Positions 25,969 through 36,654 are shown, counted from the stretch's first letter. The stretch is DNA of 64,000 bases from Nonlabens arenilitoris (GCF_002954765.1 NZ_MTPW01000001.1:2865501-2929500); one strand, 5' to 3'. The notes: generated by a model not told the origin, from the sequence alone. Numbers and translations are program-made.

Positions 25969-26562
25969 TTAAGAAACACCACTATGTGTAATTTCTTTTC
26001 TAATTCTACTTAAACTTTCTGTTGTTATTCCTAAATAAGAAGCAATATGGTAATTTTTAACACTTTGTTCGATATTAGGATAAGTAGTTATAAAAGATAG
26101 ATATCTTTCTTTAGCAGTTTGAGAAAGGCTAGCAAGAATCCTTTTTTGAAAGCTAGCAAAAGCTCCTTCCATTTTTTTTCTAAAAAAGGTTTCTAACTGC
26201 GGAATCTCTTTCAATAGTTCTTCCATGTTAGACCTTGATATCTTATAAACGATAGTATCTTGAATGGTTTCAATATTCATAATAGATTTACCAGTATTAA
26301 AAAAAGCCGTGTAGTCACTAATCCACCAATCATTAATGGCAAATTGAATGGTATGCTCTTTACCAGCAGTATCAATAAAATAAGTGCGTAGACAACCTTG
26401 ATCAACATAATATTGATGAAACACTGTGTCATGCGCCTGTAGTAAAGAGCTTCCTTTTTTTAAAAGCATACGTTCCATTTTTTCATCAATCATTCTACTT
26501 TCATTTTGAGAAAGTACAGTGTCTTTAAAGATTTGAGATATTATGGAATTGTATATGGTCAT
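25969..26562 (-). CDS. Crp/Fnr-family transcriptional regulator
   Basis: This protein of 197 residues starts at ATG 26562. A longer in-frame reading to 26610 would overlap the upstream SDR gene and lacks homology-like sequence. The N-terminal cyclic-nucleotide-binding-like beta barrel is seen (YYVDQGCLRTYFIDTAGKEHTIQF), but the phosphate-binding Arg/Glu signature of true cAMP receptors is not obvious. The C-terminal HTH is ASYLGITTESLSRIRKEI. Regulators of this class in Bacteroidota often control a single adjacent oxidoreductase gene, here the SDR gene 19 bases upstream in the same operon. Confidence 0.85.
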   Translation of the reverse strand: MTIYNSIISQIFKDTVLSQNESRMIDEKMERMLLKKGSSLLQAHDTVFHQYYVDQGCLRTYFIDTAGKEHTIQFAINDWWISDYTAFFNTGKSIMNIETIQDTIVYKISRSNMEELLKEIPQLETFFRKKMEGAFASFQKRILASLSQTAKERYLSFITTYPNIEQSVKNYHIASYLGITTESLSRIRKEITHSGVS

Positions 26563-26581
26563 TATTAATTGATTAAAATTG

Positions 26582-27301
26582 TTATGGATTAGTAGACCAT
26601 AACGCAGCACTTTTAAGCATCGCTCTTTTAGGTAACTTTAATCCTGCAACAATTAGTTCTGCAAAATCTTCTGGTTGTAAAACGCTGTCTTCAGAGTCCT
26701 TGCTTGCAATTCCTAAATCTATAGACATATCTGATGCAATAGTGCTAGGTGTAAGAGTACATACTCTAATGTTATTCTTGCGTACTTCTTTCATTAACGA
26801 TTCTGACATACCTATAACAGCAAATTTTGATGCAGAATATGCTGATGTGCTTGCATTACCATTCAATCCTGCTGTAGAAGATACATTAATAATTTCTCCA
26901 TGGTTTTGTTCAATAAGATGTGGTAAAACTTCTTTAGTCACATAATACATACCCATGACATTAGTTTGTATAATCTGACTCCATTGTTCTACTGGCATAT
27001 CATTCAAAGTACCAAAAGCAGCAATACCGGCATTATTCACTAATATATCAATAGAACCTAGAGTGTCTATTAATGACTTTATACCAGTCTGGACCTCTTC
27101 ATAATTACCTACATCAAATGTGGCATAAGTAGCTTTAACTCCTAACTGTTCTAGTTCAGTAACAGTTGCCTTAAGAGCATCTTCATTTCTTCCTGTAATG
27201 GCTACATCTATCCCTTCTTTAGCAAATGCAATTGCAGTTGCTTTTCCTAGACCACGACTACCACCAGTGATAATTGCTTTTTTACCTTTTAAATCTTGCA
27301 T
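26582..27301 (-). CDS. Short-chain dehydrogenase/reductase (FabG-like)
   Basis: This SDR oxidoreductase of 239 residues has the NAD(P)-binding motif TGGSRGLG (near residue 12), structural NNAGIAAFG and active site YSASK preceded by the catalytic Ser. It reduces a carbonyl or oxidises an alcohol; FabG-type 3-oxoacyl reductase is the nearest general description, but no fatty acid synthesis genes are near. It is co-transcribed with the Crp-family gene that follows. Confidence 0.88.
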   Translation of the reverse strand: MQDLKGKKAIITGGSRGLGKATAIAFAKEGIDVAITGRNEDALKATVTELEQLGVKATYATFDVGNYEEVQTGIKSLIDTLGSIDILVNNAGIAAFGTLNDMPVEQWSQIIQTNVMGMYYVTKEVLPHLIEQNHGEIINVSSTAGLNGNASTSAYSASKFAVIGMSESLMKEVRKNNIRVCTLTPSTIASDMSIDLGIASKDSEDSVLQPEDFAELIVAGLKLPKRAMLKSAALWSTNP

Positions 27302-27464
27302 GTATTTAGTTTTAAAGAATAATGATCAAAATAAATAAACTTTTATAGCATTATATTTTGATTAAAATTAGTATTTATTAAGATGGCTAAATTATAGGTT
27401 TTGAGCGGTTATAACCATCTAGTTAATATTAATGATTTGTGAATAATTTTTTAGTGTTAAAGAA

Positions 27465-27854
27465 TTATTTACTTGCATTTTTATATTGAAAATATGCCTT
27501 ATAACTACTAGAAAAACCTAAATGATGAATAGCCATAGTATAAACAAAAACCATTACCAAGACTGGAATTTTATTTACAAAAGGACCATCTATAGAGACT
27601 AAACCTATGACCGCACCTAGTAAGGCTAGAGAGAATAAAACGATAGCTATTATTCTAGCCCATTGTTTTGCTTGAAATACAAATATTAATAAAATAACCG
27701 TTAGTAAAAATCTTACACCTTGCTGTACTAGTTTTGAAGAATTGATTTCTGGTAGGGCAGATTGATAGAAATATATGGTATGAATAGAAACCAGCAGAAT
27801 ACTAATAGAAATTAAGATGGTTCTACGTTTGCCTAGTTGTGCTAATTCGTTCAT
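27465..27854 (-). CDS. Small integral membrane protein of unknown function
   Basis: This is a 129-residue protein with four predicted membrane segments (about 13-30, 47-61, 66-88 and 93-110) and short loops. No family was recognised. It follows the ABC exporter gene by 15 bases and may be co-transcribed with it. Confidence 0.65.
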   Translation of the reverse strand: MNELAQLGKRRTILISISILLVSIHTIYFYQSALPEINSSKLVQQGVRFLLTVILLIFVFQAKQWARIIAIVLFSLALLGAVIGLVSIDGPFVNKIPVLVMVFVYTMAIHHLGFSSSYKAYFQYKNASK

Positions 27855-27869
27855 TATTATAGAATAATT

Positions 27870-29705
27870 TTATTGATAGCCTGCGGCCTGTAGATTAAAT
27901 AACTTCTCATATAATTTAGGCTGTGACATAAGTTCTTCATGTGTACCTATTTCTGCTACCGTACCATTTTCAAGGACTAATATGCGATCTGCCATTCTAA
28001 CGGTAGAAAATCGATGTGAGATGATAATACTAGTTTTACCTTTAGTAAGTCCTATAAATCGCTCAAATACATCATACTCAGCTTGTGCGTCGAGAGCACT
28101 AGTAGGTTCGTCAAGTACAATAACATCGGCATCTTTCATATAGGCACGAGCTAGAGCTACTTTTTGCCATTGTCCACCACTTAGTTCTTGACCTTTTGCA
28201 AAACGTCTTCCTAATTGTTGATCAATTCCGTCTTTCATAACTTCGACTACTTGGTTAGCGAGACTGCGATCTGCTGCGTCGTGTATCATCGGGTCGTTAG
28301 TTAATTCATCTATGTTTCCAACAGCGATGTTTTCGCGTAAGCTAAATTCATACTTAAAAAAATCTTGAAATATGACTCCAAAACGTTTTCTATACTCTTG
28401 TTTATTGAACTTAGAGATGTTGATTCCGTCTAGTAAGATTTCACCTTTTGTAGGTTCATAAAAACGTAAAATCAATTTGATCAAGGTCGTTTTTCCAGCT
28501 CCATTTTGTCCCACAAATGCCATTTTTTCTCCAGCTCTAATTTTAAAATTGATGCCTTTAAGGACTTCTATGTCACTACCTGCATATCCAAAATGAACGT
28601 TTCTGATTTCAAAACCTTCTTTTATTTCTGCAGGAATAGGAGTGTAGACAGTCGCCTCATCAGTGACCTCAATATCTAAAAAATCAAAATAATCTCTCAG
28701 ATATAAGGAGCTTTCTGAAATGGCTGTAAATCTTGAAAAGAAGCCTTGTAAATTATTGCGCAGTCTATTAAACGAACCAGATAAGAACGTTAATTCACCA
28801 ATACTTAAGGTACCTGAAATTACTTTAAAAATGATAAAAATATAAGCTCCATAATAAGATAATATTCCCAATACATTAAATAGAGAGCCATAAATGCTTT
28901 GCTTTAAGGATAGCTTTTTATTGATCTCATAATAATCACCAGATAATTTTCTAAATCGTGCAGCGATATAATCGGTTAGCCCAAAAAGCTTGACCTCTTT
29001 GGCGGTCTGATTATTAGCTCCTATAAACCTTAGATAGTCCAACTCACGACGTTCTGCCGTCCAGCTGCGTGCCACAGAGTAGCGGTGAGAGCTGTATTTT
29101 GCCTCATTTATAAATGATGGTATGATACTTAATACTAATAGGATGATAAGTAAAGGCTCAAAGTAAATTAAACCGGCAATTAACGATCCTATAGAGATAA
29201 TACTTTGTATCTGACTTAAAGAGGCGCTCATCAATCCTACACGACCACTAGTTTGTTGTCTTGCGCGCTCTAGCTTATCATAAAAATCTGGATCTTCTAA
29301 TTGTTCTAGAGTTAGTTCATTAGTTTTTCTAATGATTTTTTCTGAAGATGCATTAGAATATAAATCACCTATAAGTCCGTCCGTTAAATTGATCAATCGA
29401 TTCAATAAATCAGCTATAATGGCTATTCCTAGTTCAATACCTACATAGGTCCATAATTGTGTCAGGTCTTGTTGATCCAGTGAAATTTGTAAAATCACCT
29501 CATCGATGATTAATTTACCGACCCATAAAAGTGCTACAGGACTAATAGCGGTAAGCAATCTTGCCACAAAATTGGTCACAAATAATTTAGGACTGGCACG
29601 CCATATTTCTTTAAAAAACCTAGGTAAAGTCTTTAATGCACTGAAAGAGAACGTTTTTCCCTTTTTACTTTGTTCTTTTATTGATGCAGGTGCTCTTCTC
29701 GCCAC
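27870..29705 (-). CDS. ABC transporter, fused permease/ATP-binding (exporter type)
   Basis: This protein of 611 residues has an N-terminal six-helix membrane domain (about 40-330) and a C-terminal ATPase: Walker A GQNGAGKTT, Q-loop VIFQDFFKYEFSLRENI, signature ELSGGQWQKVALARA, Walker B VIVLDEPTSALD and His-switch ISHRFST. It should work as a homodimeric exporter of the MsbA/multidrug type; its substrate is unknown. The start is GTG at 29705. An Arg/Lys-rich leader precedes the membrane part. Confidence 0.88.
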   Translation of the reverse strand: MARRAPASIKEQSKKGKTFSFSALKTLPRFFKEIWRASPKLFVTNFVARLLTAISPVALLWVGKLIIDEVILQISLDQQDLTQLWTYVGIELGIAIIADLLNRLINLTDGLIGDLYSNASSEKIIRKTNELTLEQLEDPDFYDKLERARQQTSGRVGLMSASLSQIQSIISIGSLIAGLIYFEPLLIILLVLSIIPSFINEAKYSSHRYSVARSWTAERRELDYLRFIGANNQTAKEVKLFGLTDYIAARFRKLSGDYYEINKKLSLKQSIYGSLFNVLGILSYYGAYIFIIFKVISGTLSIGELTFLSGSFNRLRNNLQGFFSRFTAISESSLYLRDYFDFLDIEVTDEATVYTPIPAEIKEGFEIRNVHFGYAGSDIEVLKGINFKIRAGEKMAFVGQNGAGKTTLIKLILRFYEPTKGEILLDGINISKFNKQEYRKRFGVIFQDFFKYEFSLRENIAVGNIDELTNDPMIHDAADRSLANQVVEVMKDGIDQQLGRRFAKGQELSGGQWQKVALARAYMKDADVIVLDEPTSALDAQAEYDVFERFIGLTKGKTSIIISHRFSTVRMADRILVLENGTVAEIGTHEELMSQPKLYEKLFNLQAAGYQ

Positions 29706-29837
29706 GTTATTTATTTATAAGGTAAAGGTAAAACGATTTATACAGTTCGCTTATGCAAAAAGGTATTTTAAACAATCCTTAAGAACTTTAAAAAACGTCT
29801 ACTTTACTAGTAAAACATATTAAATACTCGAGCTTCT

Positions 29838-30194
29838 TTAAATGTAAGGATTACCGCCATAATGTCTAGGATATTTTTTGCTCCAATCTTTACGCTTATT
29901 ATAAATCAATAGTTTAAGTTCATTCAATTCTGGATGGCTTTTTTCTAGCTTTTTCATCACTGTAGACATTTCTTTTACTTGTTCTACCGTTATGTGCTCA
30001 TTCCATATTAGTTGAGTTCCATATTTCTCTATCGCTTGAATACGATGATGCTTCACAGCATTTTGAAAATGATGCCAGTCAGCATCTATAATTTTAGCGT
30101 CTCTCTTTTTTATTATTGATAAATAGTAGAAGAAGAAAATCACAATGGCAAGAGTAACCACCATTGTAATTGCAATTATGATGGCATTACTCAT
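29838..30194 (-). CDS. Membrane-anchored protein of unknown function
   Basis: This 118-residue protein has one N-terminal membrane segment (about 4-25) and a basic, helical soluble part ending RHYGGNPYI. The start is ATG 30194; a TTG three bases upstream is less likely. It lies 17 bases after the gene at 30212-30733, so the two are probably an operon. No function was recognised. Confidence 0.6.
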   Translation of the reverse strand: MSNAIIIAITMVVTLAIVIFFFYYLSIIKKRDAKIIDADWHHFQNAVKHHRIQAIEKYGTQLIWNEHITVEQVKEMSTVMKKLEKSHPELNELKLLIYNKRKDWSKKYPRHYGGNPYI

Positions 30195-30211
30195 CAAAGT
30201 AAATGTTTTAA

Positions 30212-30733
30212 TTATTTATCTTCCTTTTTTAAATCCACCATTTCAATGATGTATGGCTCAGTACCCAACATGATAAAGTCTACATGCAACGTGAAGAGTA
30301 CATCCTTTTGAGATTTATCTTTAAAAATTAATAAGCCTTCATAACCTGGCTGTCCTAATTTGAATATCGCTCGTGTTTTATAGAGCAAATCCACATATTC
30401 AACTTTCTTCCAATTGATATTGAGTTTTTGTGCCGCGTCTCTTATGCCGTCGTGGTCTTCTTTAAGTAGTTCTGCATATCGAGTTCTACTCACTGCTTTT
30501 ATAATTTCTTTATCCTCATCAGACATTAATAAATCTGGTGAGTCTGCAGCTTTATTTAAAAGAATAAGAGAAACCATATGACTCTTATAAGTCGATAAAC
30601 CAAAAGCTTCTCGATCACTGATATCTTCAATTAATTCATAAGCTTTTTTCTTCATTAAGTTTACCGTTTCATTCTGTGCGGTACTCAATTGGAAAAATAA
30701 AAGTAGAAGTAGGGCTGTGGTGATGTTTTTCAT
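30212..30733 (-). CDS. Secreted protein of unknown function
   Basis: This 173-residue protein has a signal peptide (about 1-19, cleavage near STAQ), followed by a helical region and a C-terminal beta region (YEGLLIFKDKSQKDVLFTLHVDFI). I do not recognise a family. It is probably periplasmic and co-transcribed with the anchored protein downstream. Confidence 0.6.
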   Translation of the reverse strand: MKNITTALLLLLFFQLSTAQNETVNLMKKKAYELIEDISDREAFGLSTYKSHMVSLILLNKAADSPDLLMSDEDKEIIKAVSRTRYAELLKEDHDGIRDAAQKLNINWKKVEYVDLLYKTRAIFKLGQPGYEGLLIFKDKSQKDVLFTLHVDFIMLGTEPYIIEMVDLKKEDK

Positions 30734-30844
30734 AGAATAAAATCAAAGCCTAAATATAAAACTTTAAGCTTGGTCTTATTTTAATCAGTTGATAATTTAA
30801 ATGGGTTGTATTGATGAAATTTTATACCGTTTAGGCAAATGGTC

Positions 30845-30852
30845 TATATTTG
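30845..30852 (+). promoter_or_regulatory. -7 box of the alginate lyase gene
   Basis: TATATTTG matches TAnnTTTG. Transcription would start near 30858, directly before the palindrome at 30861-30878, giving a leader of about 38 bases. Confidence 0.5.
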
Positions 30853-30860
30853 GACAAACT

Positions 30861-30878
30861 AAATTGGTCAACCAATTT
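30861..30878. promoter_or_regulatory. Palindromic operator candidate at the alginate lyase promoter
   Basis: AAATTGGTCAACCAATTT has perfect 8-base arms around a 2-base centre. It sits just after the predicted transcription start and 17 bases before the ATG. The TGGT-N2-ACCA core resembles targets of GntR/FadR-type repressors, a class that includes alginate-responsive regulators in marine flavobacteria. The regulator is not in this window. Confidence 0.5.
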
Positions 30879-30895
30879 TAGTAATTTACTAGCTC

Positions 30896-31873
30896 ATGAA
30901 TTTAAAGATTGATTATTCTATTAAAAAGCATCTGATATACATCATTTTATCAATTTTATTCGTTGCTATCGTTTACGCCTGCTCAGCTCATAAGAACACT
31001 ATTCAAGGTAACTCAATATCTACTAAATTAGATCCTAATTTAACTCCTTCTGAAAATTTTGACTTATCGCATTGGAAAATCACATTGTCTTCTGGAAAAG
31101 AAAGAACGGTAGAAGAAATAAATAATGGATTTACACTTAACAATCAGTTTTACACCGATCCAAAAGATGGTGGAATGGTCTTCAAAAATTATCCTAAAGG
31201 TGCTGGGACGACACAAAACTCCACTTATTCCAGAGTAGAACTACGTGAAATGTTGCGAGGAAATAATTCCAGTATAAACACTAAAGGAATCACAGGTAAC
31301 AATTGGGTTTTTAGTTCATCAACGATTGAGAATCAAGAAAAGGCTGGAGCGATTGATGGTGTTTTAAAAGCAACTTTAAAAGTTAATCGTGTTACTGAAA
31401 CCTCTGGCAGCAAGGAACAAGTAGGAAGAATAATAATAGGACAAATTCATGCAAGTGATGATGAACCTATACGTTTATATTATCACAAACAACCTGATCA
31501 TAGAAAAGGAGCTATTTACTTTGCGCACGAGCCTCGCTATTCACAAGAACTATATATTAACATGATAGGTAATTATGTAGACGAAAAGGGTAGTGCTGTC
31601 GGAAAATATAATGGAGCAAGTAGTCCTAGTAATGGAATAGCGCTTGATGAAGAGTTCTCTTATAAAATTGAGGCAAGAGGTAATTCATTAAAAGTAGATC
31701 TCTATGATAATGACGGGAAAAATATCGCTTCTGAAGAAGTAGACATGACCAGAAGTGGCTTTGCAAATGACTGGATGTACTTTAAAGCAGGAGTATATTC
31801 TGGTAATAAAAAAGTACTGAGTTCCTCAGATTTTGAGCAAGTTACTTTTTATAATTTAGAGGTTGTGCATTAA
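30896..31873 (+). CDS. PL7-family alginate lyase, lipoprotein
   Basis: This 325-residue enzyme has the three PL7 hallmarks: SRVELRE (112-118), QIH (183-185) and YFKAGVY (295-301). It should cleave alginate by beta-elimination; PL7 QIH types often favour guluronate-containing blocks. A signal with Cys29 (VYACSA) indicates a lipoprotein on the cell surface or in the periplasm. The gene is solitary: no SusCD pair or other alginate genes are nearby, so the rest of the alginate pathway must lie elsewhere and the operator palindrome probably links them. Confidence 0.93.
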   Translation: MNLKIDYSIKKHLIYIILSILFVAIVYACSAHKNTIQGNSISTKLDPNLTPSENFDLSHWKITLSSGKERTVEEINNGFTLNNQFYTDPKDGGMVFKNYPKGAGTTQNSTYSRVELREMLRGNNSSINTKGITGNNWVFSSSTIENQEKAGAIDGVLKATLKVNRVTETSGSKEQVGRIIIGQIHASDDEPIRLYYHKQPDHRKGAIYFAHEPRYSQELYINMIGNYVDEKGSAVGKYNGASSPSNGIALDEEFSYKIEARGNSLKVDLYDNDGKNIASEEVDMTRSGFANDWMYFKAGVYSGNKKVLSSSDFEQVTFYNLEVVH

Positions 31874-32003
31874 TAACTATTAATGATTCTACATTGAGTA
31901 TTTCTTAGCATGTTGATTAATTGTCGACCATTGATTATGCTGTTATGGACTTTGATCCTATAAGGTTGCTTTCTCTTGAAAGTGAAAATAACCACTAAAA
32001 GAA

Positions 32004-32031
32004 AGTCCCTAAACCATTTAGCTTAGGGACT
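32004..32031 (-). terminator. Terminator of katG
   Basis: A 9-bp stem (agtccctaa, 32004-32012, with 32023-32031) has a 10-base loop, with T-rich sequence on the minus-strand side. It lies between convergent genes, 33 bases past the katG stop. Confidence 0.7.
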
Positions 32032-32064
32032 CTTATAATGTTTGATTTTTTAATCGTATTAAAT

Positions 32065-34362
32065 TTACATTAAATCAAAACGATCTAGCTGCATCACTTT
32101 AGTCCATGCTGCTACAAAATCGTTTACAAAACGCTCTTTAGCATCTTCACTAGCATAAACTTCAGACAATGCTCTTAGTTCAGAATTAGAACCGAAAATT
32201 AGATCAACGCGTGTTGCATTCCATTTTTTCTTATTAGTGTTGCGCTCTACAATATCAAAAAGATTCTTATTGTTCTCTACAGGCTTCCAACTATAATCCA
32301 TGCTCAACAGATTTTTAAAGAAATCATTTGATAAAGTTCCAGGCTGCTCAGTCAAGATCCCTGTGGCAGAACCATCATAATTAGCGCCTAGCGCACGCAT
32401 TCCACCTACTAAGACAGTCATTTCTGGTGCGCTCAATGTTAATTGCTGAGCCTTATCTACTAATAACTGTTCTGGAGTTAATGTATATTCCTTTTGCTGG
32501 AAGTTTGTAAATCCATCTGCCATCGGTTTCAATAAGTTAGTACCATCCATATCTGTTTGATCTTGTGTAGCATCAGTTCTACCAGGTGTAAAAGGTACTT
32601 CTATTGAGTAGCCTGCTTTTTTTGCAGCATTTTCAATGGCAACATTTCCACCTAGCACCACAAGATCTGCTATAGATATCTTTTTGCTTGAAGTATCAAA
32701 ATCGTTTTTAATATCTCGATAAACCTTAAGTACTTTCTTTAACTGTGCTGGATTGTTTGAGGCCCAATTCACCTGCGGCTCTAGTTGTATTCTACCACCA
32801 TTTGCTCCACCACGACGGTCTCCATGACGGTAAGTAGATGCAGCGTTCCATGCCGTTGTAACAAGCTCATTAGTTGTTAATCCATAAGCCTTTATTTTTC
32901 CTTTAAGTGTATTAACATCATTTGTAGATACTAGATTGTAGTCTCTAGCTGGTATTGGGTCTTGCCAGATAAATTGCTCTTGCGGCACTTCAGGTCCTAG
33001 ATAAGTAGTGCTAGGTCCCATGTCTCTATGAGTTAGTTTGAACCACGCTTTCGCGAAAGCGGCATCAAATTCCTCTGGGTTTTCATAAAATCTCTTAGAA
33101 ATCTTAAGGTATTCTGGATCTTTTATTAAAGATAAATCGGTCACTAACATTGTAGGAGCAACTTGCTTATTCTTATCAAACGCATGCGGATACATTTTCT
33201 CTGGATTAACGGCCTCAAACTGGTGTGCGCCTCCTGGACTTTTAGTTAGTTTCCATTCATGTTCAAAAAGACTTTTAAAATAACCAATTCCCCATTGAGT
33301 AGGTGTATTAGTCCATGTAACTTCTAGTCCAGAGGTAACAGCATCAGCTCCTTTACCGCTTTTGTGTGAGCTTTTCCATCCCATGCCTTGATCTTCAATT
33401 GCGGCACCTTCTGGAGCAGCACCTAAATTTTCACCGCTTGAAGCACCATGTGTTTTACCTAATGTATGTCCACCAGCGATTAGTGCCACGGTTTCTTCAT
33501 CATTCATTCCCATACGTCCAAAAGTCTGACGAATATCGTGTGCTGCTAATACAGGATCTGGATTACCATTAGGACCTTCTGGATTTACATATATCAATCC
33601 CATTTGAGAGGCTGCTAGTGGTGTTTCTAATTCTCTATCTTCGTTGAATCGTTCATCACCTAACATTTCGCTTTCAGAACCCCAATAAACATTAGTCTGT
33701 GGTTCCCATGTGTCTTCACGACCACCAGCAAATCCTAATGTTTCAAGCCCCATGTTTTCAAAAGAAACATTTCCGGCTAGAATCATTAAATCAGCCCAAG
33801 AGATTTTTTGTCCATATTTTTGTTTTACTGGCCATAATAATCTTCTAGCTTTATCAAGGTTAGCATTATCTGCCCAGCTATTTTGTGGCGCAAATCGTTG
33901 TTTACCTTCTCGAGTACCACCACGACCATCACCAGTTCTATAGGTACCAGCACTGTGCCATGCCATTCTTATGAATAGTCCACCATAGTTACCAAAATCT
34001 GCCGGCCACCAGTCTTTTGAGTCTGTTAAGGCTAGTTCAATGTCTTTCTTAAGTGCTTCATAGTCTAGGCTTTCAAATTCTTTTTTATAGTTGAATTCTT
34101 CTCCTAGTGGATTAGACATATCACTGTTTTGACGTAGGACACTTAAGTCTAAAGAATTAGGCCACCATTGTTGATTAGTCTTTCCTTCACCCTTTATCAT
34201 CGATCCGGCTGACTTTGTGCTGCCGAAACCAAGCGGACATTCTGCCTTACTTGTTGCAGCTACATCAGTAGGTTTATTCATGTGGAAGGTGTAATAATAG
34301 CCTCCAAAAAGACCTAGTAAAGCGACTATCGCTATACTTGAATAAATTAATATTGTTTTCAT
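32065..34362 (-). CDS. katG: Catalase-peroxidase with N-terminal membrane anchor
   Basis: This 765-residue bifunctional haem enzyme removes hydrogen peroxide. Distal-site residues lie in [11 protein letters not shown] (Arg132, Trp135, His136), the covalent-adduct Tyr in GLIYVNPEG (Tyr258) and the proximal His in [10 protein letters not shown] (His299). The usual second, non-haem KatG domain follows. The start at 34362 is supported by a promoter just upstream; a longer reading to 34407 would begin at the -33 element. Ahead of the normal KatG start (ECPLGFG) is an added hydrophobic segment ([21 protein letters not shown]), so the enzyme is probably membrane-anchored in the periplasm. A dispersed palindrome encodes AFAKA in the protein. 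Confidence 0.95.
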   Translation of the reverse strand: MKTILIYSSIAIVALLGLFGGYYYTFHMNKPTDVAATSKAECPLGFGSTKSAGSMIKGEGKTNQQWWPNSLDLSVLRQNSDMSNPLGEEFNYKKEFESLDYEALKKDIELALTDSKDWWPADFGNYGGLFIRMAWHSAGTYRTGDGRGGTREGKQRFAPQNSWADNANLDKARRLLWPVKQKYGQKISWADLMILAGNVSFENMGLETLGFAGGREDTWEPQTNVYWGSESEMLGDERFNEDRELETPLAASQMGLIYVNPEGPNGNPDPVLAAHDIRQTFGRMGMNDEETVALIAGGHTLGKTHGASSGENLGAAPEGAAIEDQGMGWKSSHKSGKGADAVTSGLEVTWTNTPTQWGIGYFKSLFEHEWKLTKSPGGAHQFEAVNPEKMYPHAFDKNKQVAPTMLVTDLSLIKDPEYLKISKRFYENPEEFDAAFAKAWFKLTHRDMGPSTTYLGPEVPQEQFIWQDPIPARDYNLVSTNDVNTLKGKIKAYGLTTNELVTTAWNAASTYRHGDRRGGANGGRIQLEPQVNWASNNPAQLKKVLKVYRDIKNDFDTSSKKISIADLVVLGGNVAIENAAKKAGYSIEVPFTPGRTDATQDQTDMDGTNLLKPMADGFTNFQQKEYTLTPEQLLVDKAQQLTLSAPEMTVLVGGMRALGANYDGSATGILTEQPGTLSNDFFKNLLSMDYSWKPVENNKNLFDIVERNTNKKKWNATRVDLIFGSNSELRALSEVYASEDAKERFVNDFVAAWTKVMQLDRFDLM
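33046..33061. repeat. Dispersed palindrome, copy 6 (inside katG)
   Basis: CGCTTTCGCGAAAGCG is read in frame as AFAKA (context [16 protein letters not shown]). It lies in a surface-type segment between the two KatG domains. Confidence 0.95.
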
Positions 34363-34379
34363 GTTAATTGATTTATTCG

Positions 34380-34407
34380 CAAACTTATCATAATTACAAT
34401 CTATCAA
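34380..34407 (-). promoter_or_regulatory. katG: Promoter of katG
   Basis: On the minus strand, TTG (34405-34407), 17 bases and TAAGTTTG (34380-34387) match the Bacteroidota TTG/TAnnTTTG promoter. Transcription would start near 34374, 12 bases before ATG 34362. This fixes the start codon. Confidence 0.6.
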
Positions 34408-34600
34408 TAATAATTATCCATAAATATATTCTATTGAAATATTATGTAAAGTAATTTACCTATTCATACAATAACTTGCCCTTAGAAGAAGGTATTGAAT
34501 CTATATGGAGTGGTGGTAGTGGTGTCTTAATGATAACACACAGTATATAACTTTATCGTTATCATTTTTATCACATTTGTTAGGTATTGGATAATATAAA

Positions 34601-34633
34601 AAAAATCCTTGAACTATAAGTTCAAGGATTTTT
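34601..34633 (-). terminator. Strong terminator of dnaK
   Basis: A perfect 15-bp stem (aaaaatccttgaact, 34601-34615, with 34619-34633) has a 3-base loop and is followed on the minus strand by a long T-run. Confidence 0.9.
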
Positions 34634-34685
34634 AAATATATCCAGTTAATTGAGTTCAATTAACTGTTAATTAAATTAGCTATGC

Positions 34686-36590
34686 TTATTTAACTTCTTC
34701 AAAATCTACATCTTCAACATCGCTTGTGTCATCACCAGCTTGTTGTTGTGCGCCAGCGTCTGGTCCAGGTTGTCCACCTTGAGCATCTGCTTGTGCTTTG
34801 TACATTTCTTCACTTGCTGCTGTCCAAACGGTGTTTAGTTTTTCTAGAGCAGGATCGATTACTGCGATGTCTTTGGTCTCATAAGCTTTCTTTAATTCCT
34901 CAAGAGCATCTGTAATAGGAGCTTTCTTGTCTTCTGGTAACTTATCACCAAATTCTTCTAACTGTTGTTCAGTTTGGAAAATCATCTGGTCAGCCGCATT
35001 TAATTTGTCTGCAGTTTCTTTTGCTTTCTTATCAGCATCAGCATTTGCAGCAGCGTCTGCTTTCATTTTCTCGATTTCTTCCTCACTTAATCCGCTAGAA
35101 GCTTCAATACGTATGTCTTGTTTTTTACCAGTCGCTTTATCTTCAGCACTTACTTTGATGATACCATTAGCATCTATATCAAAAGTTACTTCGATTTGTG
35201 GGGTACCACGACGCGCTGGTGGAATGTCAGATAAGTGGAAACGACCTATCGTTTTATTATCTGCCGCCATAGAACGTTCTCCTTGTAGTACATGAATCTC
35301 AACACTTGGTTGATTATCTGCTGCAGTAGAGAATACTTGTGACTTTTTAGTAGGGATTGTTGTGTTAGCATCAATCAACTTAGTCATCACACCACCCATA
35401 GTTTCAATTCCTAGAGAAAGTGGCGTTACATCTAGTAAAAGTACATCTTTTACATCACCAGTTAATACACCACCTTGAATGGCAGCACCTATCGCAACAA
35501 CCTCATCTGGATTCACACCTTTAGAAGGCGCTTTACCAAAGAACTTCTCAACAGCTTCCTGTACTGCAGGAATACGAGTTGATCCACCTACAAGGATAAT
35601 CTCATCGATATCACCTGTTGAAAGACCAGCGTTTTTCAAGGCTGTCTGACATGGCTCAATAGTTCTTTTTACTAAGTCGTTAATTAATTTCTCAAAAGCA
35701 GATCTAGTAAGTGTTTTTACAAGGTGCTTAGGACCACTAGCAGTAGCGGTAACATATGGTAAGTTAATTTCAGTTTGTGCACTTGAAGAAAGCTCGATTT
35801 TTGCTTTCTCAGCAGCTTCTTTAAGACGTTGTAGAGCCATAGGATCTTGTCTAAGGTCTATATCTTCTGCAGCTTTAAACTCATCTGCTAACCAGTCGAT
35901 GATTTTTTGATCAACATCATCACCACCTAGGTGTGTATCACCATCTGTTGATAATACCTCAAATACACCGTCACCTAGTTCTAGGATAGAAACGTCATGT
36001 GTTCCACCACCAAAGTCAAATACCACGATCTTTTGATCTGTATCTTTTTTATCCATACCATAAGCTAGTGCAGCAGCAGTAGGCTCATTAATGATACGCT
36101 CTACCTTAAGACCAGCGATCTCACCAGCTTCTTTAGTTGCTTGACGTTGAGAATCATTAAAATATGCAGGTACTGTAATTACTGCACCAGTTACTTCTTG
36201 TCCTAGATAATCTTCTGCTGTTTTCTTCATTTTTTGAAGAATCATAGCACTTAATTCTTGTGGTGTGTACAAACGACCATCGATATCTACACGTGGTGTA
36301 TCGTTGTCACCTTTAACTACACTGTAAGGTACACGTGAAGCTTCATTGCTAGACTCGCTAAATTTGTTACCCATAAAACGCTTTACAGATGCAACCGTTT
36401 TAGTTGGGTTAGTTACCGCTTGTCTTTTTGCAGGATCACCTACTTTAATCTCACCACCTTCTACAAAAGCGATTACAGATGGAGTAGTACGTTTTCCTTC
36501 AGCATTAGGAATTACTACAGGCTCGCTTCCTTCCATTACAGAAACACAGCTGTTTGTCGTCCCTAAGTCTATTCCGATTATTTTACTCAT
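34686..36590 (-). CDS. dnaK: Molecular chaperone DnaK (Hsp70)
   Basis: This 634-residue Hsp70 has the signature [18 protein letters not shown] at the start, the ATPase motifs [14 protein letters not shown] and [13 protein letters not shown], the interdomain linker [15 protein letters not shown], and a Gly/Gln/Asp-rich tail ending [11 protein letters not shown]. It folds and rescues proteins with DnaJ and GrpE, neither of which is adjacent. The gene is monocistronic with a strong terminator. Its upstream region holds a cluster of TGACA/TGTCA elements that may mediate stress control. Confidence 0.97.
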   Translation of the reverse strand: MSKIIGIDLGTTNSCVSVMEGSEPVVIPNAEGKRTTPSVIAFVEGGEIKVGDPAKRQAVTNPTKTVASVKRFMGNKFSESSNEASRVPYSVVKGDNDTPRVDIDGRLYTPQELSAMILQKMKKTAEDYLGQEVTGAVITVPAYFNDSQRQATKEAGEIAGLKVERIINEPTAAALAYGMDKKDTDQKIVVFDFGGGTHDVSILELGDGVFEVLSTDGDTHLGGDDVDQKIIDWLADEFKAAEDIDLRQDPMALQRLKEAAEKAKIELSSSAQTEINLPYVTATASGPKHLVKTLTRSAFEKLINDLVKRTIEPCQTALKNAGLSTGDIDEIILVGGSTRIPAVQEAVEKFFGKAPSKGVNPDEVVAIGAAIQGGVLTGDVKDVLLLDVTPLSLGIETMGGVMTKLIDANTTIPTKKSQVFSTAADNQPSVEIHVLQGERSMAADNKTIGRFHLSDIPPARRGTPQIEVTFDIDANGIIKVSAEDKATGKKQDIRIEASSGLSEEEIEKMKADAAANADADKKAKETADKLNAADQMIFQTEQQLEEFGDKLPEDKKAPITDALEELKKAYETKDIAVIDPALEKLNTVWTAASEEMYKAQADAQGGQPGPDAGAQQQAGDDTSDVEDVDFEEVK

Positions 36591-36654
36591 TATAAATGTA
36601 TTTTAATTTTAATGTTCAATTTTTTTACACTTTCCTTAGGTCAATGTTTGTGCC

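Noticed and set aside
25969..27301. Crp/SDR pair as part of a defence or mobile island
   Set aside because: No integrase, repeats or composition shift; this is an ordinary regulator-oxidoreductase operon.
34363..34407. Longer KatG start at 34407
   Set aside because: It would begin at the -33 element, upstream of the predicted transcription start.
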